Part shown: positions 58,657 through 64,000 of the stretch, in pieces
Layout: the number at the start of each line of letters is the position of its first letter
How positions within the stretch are numbered: the first letter of the stretch is position 1
Source of the DNA: Armillaria gallica
Lineage: Eukaryota; Basidiomycota; Agaricomycetes; Agaricales; Physalacriaceae
Direction of reading: 5' to 3'
DNA: 64,000 nt
Assembly: GCA_037576215.1 (NCBI GenBank)
Contig: JBANDB010000007.1
Span: 651,001-715,000, forward strand
Made by a program: the position numbers and the translations under genes
Notes under the pieces: generated by a model
What the model saw: only the letters and a program-made list of their open reading frames with translations
What the model was told of the DNA's origin: nothing
Databases searched by the model: none

Positions 58657-59970
58657 GGGTCTTGCCTTTGGCTTTGATGTCGATTGTGTTGTCTTTTTCT
58701 TGGGCTTCAGTTTTGGCTTTGCACAGTAACTCTCTCCCTCAGCAGGGCTTTCCATGTGGGCCTCCAATTGGTTCTGTTTGTGCTTGCAAGTACGGGTTGA
58801 TCACCTGTCTCCAAACTCTTCACCATCGTCGGTCATCACTCCTGCACCGATACTCTCATCTTTGGCCTCTTCTTCCTGGCAAATCTGTTCTTCTTCCTGC
58901 CTAGCCAACCGATCCACCACCTCATGGTCTGCACGTGTCTTCTCACGATTGACCTCAATTTGTTTCAGAGTGCAGTTCCACTCCCTGACACACTGTTCTG
59001 CCAGTTTGATGTTCACATTGGTAATCTTGTATGTGTAGGCAGCAGCATCAGACTTCATGGCACTGTCCTGTGCTATCTGAGTCCACACTTCAGCAGTCTT
59101 ACAATGTGACACTTCAACGTGCTGTCTCTCCTCTTCAAGAAGTTCAACCTCCTCTGACCATTGGTCAAGATCAGCATGGTTGCACATCTATTTCACTCAT
59201 CCGACTGATATCACAGTCAGAAAACAAACCTACAAGTTTCATCAAAATAAATGTTCCTGACTTTCGGTCACCCATTTGTCCTCCTGAGACTCTGACATTC
59301 TGCTAGGCTTTATTGCACCCCACAGCCAGGAATCTGCTTGGACAGTTTCCCCCAGCCCCTGATTTTGCACCGCATTCTTTGCATCCAGATGACTTTGTTC
59401 CAGTTCCTGCAGGTTCATATCAGTTGGTGACATTCCCAATGTAATAAGCTGCTGGTGCACATGGTTGTACCTGTGCCTGGTATCCTCTTTGTCAAGTTTG
59501 AAACATATGATGTACTCATTTGCCCTTGTATGCATTGTCTGGCCATGGAATTTGGTCCACACAATGCATGTGTTGTAGCTCTGACCAATGATGAGCTCAC
59601 GCACTTCAGCAAGAATGTCATGTGCTTGGCCCTCTCGGAGAGACTTTTTGATGGAAACCAGGCCATCCATCCTGAAGTGAATGCATTGGTTGCTGGTAAG
59701 ACAACTAGGAAGAGGGAGCATAGCTTTTTTGGGACATTCCGACTGTACAGGCTTTGTTGCTTTGCGTGCAAGAGGGAAGAACTGAATGAAGACGTTTAGC
59801 CACTCAACCATATCATTGTAGAGTGTGCACTGTTGGTTGTTCAACTGGTTTGTCATAGACTTGGAGTGGTATTTGAGATCAGGTTCATGCTTTTCAAACA
59901 GTAGGATGCATTGTCTGTGTACCACTTGTTTGAGTACATAGCAAACACTTCTGAAATGCAATTGACTCAC
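58657..59970 (-). pseudogene. KDZ-type transposase, C-terminal part (tentative)
   Basis: Minus strand. First block (59970-59242): EPDLKYHSKSMTNQLNNQQC, MVEWLNVFIQFFPLARKATK, LPLPSCLTSNQC, SLREGQAHDILAEVRELI, HTRANEYI, LITLGMSPTDMNLQELEQ, SWLWGAIK. Second block (59187-58801): ADLDQWSEEVELLEEE..., a helical tail, after an apparent intron. These are the blocks that end the Kyakuja-Dileera-Zisupton transposase-like proteins abundant in mushroom-forming fungi. The catalytic part is not in the window: element C begins 20 bp upstream of the first block. Truncated, so probably dead. Confidence 0.6.
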
Positions 59971-59990
59971 TATTCATGGTCCAGTCAGTC

Positions 59991-60355
59991 TGTTACGATT
60001 TATTCACTTTTAGCCTTATCTTATCTTATCCGGCACCTCGGCACTTCGGCATCTCGGCCCCGCACGAACCATCCCCAACATTCCAGCAGATCACCCCAGA
60101 ACTTCTATCGAAGCCGTTACCCATTGAACTATCTTTAGATCCCTCTTATCGTATATAAGTAGTACAGCCTGCCGTCACGTACCCCAGCTTTGAGCTAAGT
60201 TTAATACACCCCGGACTTTCCTCTTATCGCTTGCCGAGACTTAACTGCGCCTACTGCTCCGCTGTAGCAGACGCCACGGTTCTATCGGCCTATCCGAACG
60301 CGAGATAGCGCATCGTTAGACGCCTAGTCTGTTATTCCCGGGTCCGGTCATAACA
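59991..60355 (+). repeat. 5' LTR of element C
   Basis: 365 bp, TGTTACGATT to CATAACA. The outer end resembles those of A and B in sense (TGTTACGATTTATTCAC), followed by CTTATCTTATCTTATC (GATA sites). Confidence 0.9.
60152..60198 (+). promoter_or_regulatory. TATA box and predicted self-primer, element C
   Basis: TATATAAG at 60152-60159, then AGCTTTGAGCTAA at 60186-60198, 34 nt after the first T. The 13-mer is the exact complement of the PBS 60357-60369; the pairing ends precisely at 13 bp on both sides. Confidence 0.72.
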
Positions 60356-60731
60356 GTTAGCTCAAAGCTTCTCCTTATCTCCCCCGTGCATCGCGGAGAC
60401 CCTATGCCCCAGAAACGACCAACCAGAGCACCGAAAGCCCAGAAGGACCCCCAGACCAAAAACGCCCCAGGAGGACGCTCGAAGTGCAAGGCAGGCAGGA
60501 GAAGATACCACCAAAAACAGTGCGAGCTATCCCCTCCCCGATACACCCACGACGACTTCCTCTCCTACGACTACTGCGGTTACGACGAATACAGCTGCAA
60601 TATCGACTAAACAACAACTCCGAATCCTACTACTCTTAAACACTGTCACTATCCTTACCCTTCTCTGGCTAAAATTCCTCCTCTACCGACTGTCCCAGAG
60701 GTTGCGCGCTGCACGACTCCGAGATCTATGA
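60354..60731 (+). other. Open frame ORF0 with hydrophobic C-terminus (element C)
   Basis: A frame open from the PBS to TGA 60731, ending LRILLLLNTVTILTLLWLKF then LLYRLSQRLRAARLRDL. It has no ATG, so it would need a non-AUG start or is a decayed leader. Its stop overlaps the ORF1 start as ATGA (60728-60731). Another frame with ATG 60404-60610 (basic, ends YDYCGYDEYSCNID) competes with it. Coding status uncertain. Confidence 0.35.
60357..60369 (+). other. Primer-binding site of element C
   Basis: TTAGCTCAAAGCT, one base after the LTR, the same 13-mer as in A and B although the surrounding leader is unrelated. Confidence 0.77.
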
Positions 60732-61516
60732 CCCCGGATTTAAACCAGACCCAGACCGTTGCGCTTAGCGCCGCCATCGTAACCACCACCTTTTTGTGTC
60801 TCCTCACCGCGGCGCTCGTCCTCGTATACCAAGAACAAATCCGGGGATTCCTCCATCGACGGGGAGTCCTCATCGTACCACCACCACTACCAATCCCTCG
60901 ACACTATGTCGAACTACCCAGACTCGACCCTGCCTTCATCCGACCAGGCATGGGGACAGAGCGCACGACTGTACGAAACCGAAGAGAGACAACCGTCATC
61001 CACTTCGACGTGAGCCAGGAATCCATTGAGGATAGAGAGCCTGCTCAACCCCCCTCTACCCAGGAACCCTCCACTTCGCGAGAGGTTCCGACGATATGGC
61101 CTGCGGAGCCCGAGCCAGAGCCCGGTCCGCCCGCATACACCCCTAGACGATTACTCCCAGCAAGGGGACCACGACTCGAGGCCTTCCTTCGACGCCCCCC
61201 GACCAGGCCCGCTCAGCAGCTGCTCGGGACGGTTAGGTGGCCTATCGAGGTCGACAGCGACGACGATTCAGACAATAGTATCCCCCTCATCATCCTGGAC
61301 GAGCGGGGAGTTCCATACGCCCCTGGGATCTCCGGAGCCTCTAGCTCTGACTCAGATTCCCCTTCCAGACCTGTCCCCGCCGTTCCGAGAACCCCTCCTC
61401 CTGATTCAGACGCCACTGCCCCTGTGCCAGAACCCACAAGAACACCCCCCACTTCTACGAACCCGGAACCCCTTCCGGATCCGGAACCCGTCATGGCTGG
61501 ACCACCACGACCTTGA
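60728..61516 (+). CDS. Leader ORF1 of element C, N-terminal membrane segment
   Basis: 262 residues from ATG 60728. Residues about 10-33 (TVALSAAIVTTTFLCLLTAA and LVLVY) form a strong transmembrane segment followed by basic HRRG. The rest is Pro-rich and acidic with a block SIPLIILDERGVPYAP that recalls the RMPIIIISP...LPYAP block of element A. The TGA at 61514 is in the gag frame: reading past it (DDDDPLNPFGGDYEW) leads directly into gag, so ORF1 and gag may be one polyprotein here, or separated by this stop. Function unknown; membrane association inferred. Confidence 0.72.
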   Translation: MTPDLNQTQTVALSAAIVTTTFLCLLTAALVLVYQEQIRGFLHRRGVLIVPPPLPIPRHYVELPRLDPAFIRPGMGTERTTVRNRRETTVIHFDVSQESIEDREPAQPPSTQEPSTSREVPTIWPAEPEPEPGPPAYTPRRLLPARGPRLEAFLRRPPTRPAQQLLGTVRWPIEVDSDDDSDNSIPLIILDERGVPYAPGISGASSSDSDSPSRPVPAVPRTPPPDSDATAPVPEPTRTPPTSTNPEPLPDPEPVMAGPPRP

Positions 61517-63352
61517 GACGACGACGACCCGCTCAACCCCTTTGGCGGGGACTACGAGTGGCCAGCTCTTTCAAGAGACGATATCTGAATACTGGGCCCC
61601 GCGCGCAGCGAGGCTTGGGAACTACGATGGCAAGACATCGAGCGCAGGGCAGGATTCCGAGCTCCAGACCGGGAAACCATGGACTACTACCTCGCCGTTG
61701 ATCAAGGGGATCCGCTTCCTCGATACGGAAGAGACCGCATCATCGACGCCCGGATCTGGGCAAACCAACACAGAGAAAGATATCTCCCAGCGGCAGGGAA
61801 CCGACTTCCTTGGATTCCCCACGAACTGAAACGGAACAGGTCGCCCTGGAACGCGCCCTACTACCCCTCGCCCAGCTACAGGGGGATAGGCCAGACCTGG
61901 ACGGAACCTTACCCGCCACGAGTACCCCCCCATGGGAGCCTGACGACAGGGGCCCCTGACTATTACTATACGACACGCAGACCCGAACCACTCCTGGATT
62001 CCCCCCCGGAGTCGGTCCAGCGTAACTGGCGACGAAGGGGGGAGTATCATGGGATGGAAACGAGTCGCTTAATCGCGGGATCGGGGAACGCAGGAGAAGA
62101 AAGTGGAGACATGGAAGAAGACCCCACAGATGCGGAAACAGACCAACAACGAATGACCAGACTCGAAGACCAGGCGGCGGCCTTCCGAGCCGAAAATACC
62201 CGCCTCCAAGAAGAACTGGAGGCAGAACGAAAAAGGAAGGCACCAGCCCCTGGCCGTGGATGACCCCCTCGTCGGGGGCCAGATCCCGACCATTACTCGG
62301 TCCCGCAGCTGCCAGACTGGAACCCCCCTGCCCAGGGACCCACTGGCGAATGGAACGCCGACCACCCACCAGCGTTTATTAACGTCCGACCCATCCTCAT
62401 GAAACCCCCAAGGGTCTTCGAGGGGAAACACGACGACATCGAACACTTCCTAGGAGCCTGCGACCACTATTTCGAAACCTTCCGATTTCACTATAAGGGA
62501 CGACCCTCTCTGATGGTGGGATTAGCCGTATCCCTTCTCGAAGGAGAGGCAGAGGATTGGTGGGTACACGAACGTCCCAAATACCGATACACCCCGATTG
62601 ATCCAGGACCACACGCCACCCCCGAGGAAGACGAGGACTTCGAAGCAGGACCTCGCTATCGCTACCCTCGCTGGGAGGAGTTCTGTGAACTCTTCTGAGA
62701 GCAGTTCAGAGACCCGGCCATTGAGCTGGTCCACAAAAAGCAAATGGGGGAAATGAAGATGGGAGACAATGCCGCTCACGTCTTCTTCCGTCGGTTGGAA
62801 AGGGAAGCGAAACTGGCCAACCGCTTAGCGGACCAGACAGAACGAGGACTCCTAGTCCAGGCGGTCCGAAAAGGAATTCCCCGTAGCTACGGAGCAGCGA
62901 TCGCCAACCTAGGAATCGTGGTTCCTCGCACCTACGAAGAATGGAAGGACCGAATCCTCATAATGTACGAGCAGCGACAGAGGCAGAGGGTCTTCGAGCA
63001 GACTCAAGGCCTCGACCGGTATCCCGAAAAACGTGCAAAGGGCCCTGCCCCCATGAAAGCCGCCGCACCGCCCACACCGTCTAAACCCACGGAGACCCCG
63101 AGAGGGGCCAAGCCCGCCATGCACGGATCCAAGTGGGTCCCAATCCACCAAACCACCCATCCGGGGCAAGGTGTCCCCATGGAAATCGATGCAAAGAAGT
63201 CGCGACAGATGGCGGAGGGGAAGTGTTTCCGTTGCAACGAGAAAGGACACCTTAGCCGAGACTGTCCTCATAAAGGCGAGAAACGAGAGGTACGTGCGCT
63301 TGAAGCAGTACCGGAACCACTCGTCGCGGCAACAGAGGAGGTAAAAGAGTAG
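61517..63352 (+). pseudogene. gag: gag of element C
   Basis: Same frame as ORF1. Segments: ARSEAWELRWQDIERRAGF; a coiled-coil-like stretch QQRMTRLEDQAAAFRAENTR (about 62140-62230); capsid-like core PPRVFEGKHDDIEHFLGAC (62405), LLEGEAEDWWV and FRDPAIELVHKKQMGEM; and a zinc knuckle CFRCNEKGHLSRDC (CX2CX4HX4C, about 63222-63263). TGA codons at 61586, 62261 and 62696 interrupt it; all could come from CGA. ATG 61679 is only one possible start. Confidence 0.82.
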
Positions 63353-63387
63353 GTCGTCCGGGTTCTGATTCGCCCGCGACGACCAAA

Positions 63388-64000
63388 ATGTTTTCTGGTG
63401 CGCTTTCCGCTTCTCATGTACTATCACCTACTCGCTACGTATTTTCAGACGATTTACCTACCATGCATTCGACTATACCCTGGCCCCCACGTAAGGGGTT
63501 GGTTACTTCTACGACTTCAAAAAAAAAAAATGTTACCAATATACGGCCTACGTGCCAACTTACGACTTCCTCTTCGCGCCCAGCTATTGAATCAGCCAAC
63601 CGATACGACGTCCTTTGGGACACAGCTAACGAACCACCCTTAGATACCGGGGCCGCCATCCCCAGGTTACCTAAACCGGCTAAACGTCCGCCAAGTAGCT
63701 CATTACGAGTGAACGGATCAAACGATAAGTCGCCCGCCATAGCGACACCTGCCATAATGACGGACGGGCAGTCTCCCTTTGGTAGAGACACCCCCCGATC
63801 AGGCGGGGCAGGAAGTAGGGTCATCCCCAACCCTGACAAAGCGACCCCGAGTCACGAACAGGTACCCCCACGGAACGACCCCCGAGGCGCAGGTAGAGAG
63901 TCCAATCCTCCCCTTCGAGACTCGGGCTGCGCAGGCTCAACCCTAGCAAGGGGGCGGCCAGGAAGACCAGACGGAGGGAAGTCCGTCAATACGGAGGCCA
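63388..64000 (+). CDS. pol: pol of element C, N-terminal linker, incomplete
   Basis: Frame -1 relative to gag, open from the gag end (GKRVGRPGSDSP) through ATG 63388 (MFSGALSASHVLSPTRY) to the window edge, more than 200 codons without a stop. Low-complexity, Pro/Ser/Arg-rich, like the linker before the protease in A and B. Protease and the rest lie outside the window. It contains an A12 run (63521-63532) that could be prone to frameshift. Confidence 0.65.
   Translation, partial: MFSGALSASHVLSPTRYVFSDDLPTMHSTIPWPPRKGLVTSTTSKKKNVTNIRPTCQLTTSSSRPAIESANRYDVLWDTANEPPLDTGAAIPRLPKPAKRPPSSSLRVNGSNDKSPAIATPAIMTDGQSPFGRDTPRSGGAGSRVIPNPDKATPSHEQVPPRNDPRGAGRESNPPLRDSGCAGSTLARGRPGRPDGGKSVNTEA

Larger units (their letters stand above)
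59991..64000 (+). mobile_element. Ty3/gypsy element C, 5' part, continues past the window
   Basis: GC-rich, CpG-rich and the youngest-looking of the three. Order: LTR (59991-60355), PBS (60357-60369), a hydrophobic ORF0, leader ORF1 with a membrane segment, gag with zinc knuckle, start of pol. Gag still carries TGA stops, so this copy is not intact. Its LTR is of the same family as the solo LTR at 2077-2452. Confidence 0.9.

Noticed and set aside
61026..61829. 267-codon plus-strand frame in element C
   Set aside because: It has no ATG start (TTG) and overlaps ORF1 and gag, whose frame shows the membrane segment and gag continuity. A GC-rich shadow frame.
61514..62698. Recoding of TGA (selenocysteine or alternative code) to explain the many TGA stops
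   Set aside because: TGA sites coincide with CGA in sister copies, and the intact NLR and other frames use TGA-free coding; CpG decay explains the pattern more simply.
1..64000. CRISPR arrays, rRNA genes, prokaryotic operons
   Set aside because: No regular direct-repeat/spacer array and no rRNA motifs seen; introns, LTRs and hAT structures show a eukaryotic genome.

Overview
The window reads as nuclear DNA of a filamentous basidiomycete, most likely an Agaricomycete. Supporting this are short GT-AG introns of about 45-55 nt, a NACHT/NB-ARC-TPR receptor of the fungal type, a KDZ-type transposase remnant, a hAT transposon and three Ty3/gypsy chromoviruses with GATA-rich LTRs. Nearly everything is mobile or decayed. 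The only multi-exon host gene that can be read intact is the NLR at 30.6-34.6 kb.

Layout. 0.25-8.85 kb: gypsy element A (minus strand), with a solo LTR of another family nested in its pol gene. 9.99-11.26 kb: a foldback element with 254-bp arms. 13.5-18.5 kb: a metacaspase-like pseudogene (minus) whose catalytic Cys is lost, split by a 1.67-kb TIR element (R, copy 1) and by a second unexplained insert. 20-22.3 kb: an XPG/FEN-family nuclease pseudogene (minus). 25-30 kb: a decayed duplicate of the 5' part of the NLR plus a truncated farnesyl diphosphate synthase (FPPS) pseudogene, split by R copy 2, which itself carries a 691-bp hAT MITE. 30.6-34.6 kb: intact NLR. 34.75-36.1 kb: the better preserved truncated FPPS pseudogene. 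36.9-40.7 kb: a GC-rich dispersed repeat. 41.62-49.86 kb: gypsy element B (minus) with a perfect 5-bp target duplication. 49.9-50.8 kb: a truncated conserved ORF and a divergent ubiquitin-hydrolase-like ORF. 51.2-58.3 kb: a CpG-depleted copy of the GC-rich repeat, interrupted by a 4.45-kb hAT transposon with an 8-bp target duplication. 58.7-60.0 kb: C-terminal part of a KDZ-like transposase. 59.99-64.0 kb: the 5' half of gypsy element C (plus), running off the window.

The strongest signal is in the three gypsy elements. (i) All carry a primer-binding site of the same 13 nt, TTAGCTCAAAGCT, which is the exact complement of a 13-mer in the LTR about 34 nt after the TATA box. This is the geometry of Tf1-type self-priming. 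(ii) All have an extra ORF before gag that starts with a hydrophobic, probably membrane-spanning segment. In A and B its stop codon overlaps the gag start by the same 14 nt, which suggests coupled re-initiation. (iii) Premature stops are overwhelmingly TGA, sometimes where the sister element still has CGA, and paralogous segments differ mainly by CpG to TpG/CpA. Methyl-CpG decay is the inferred cause.

Coordinates of pseudogenes and of diffuse repeats are approximate. Coordinates of LTRs, TIRs, target duplications and NLR exons were read base by base.
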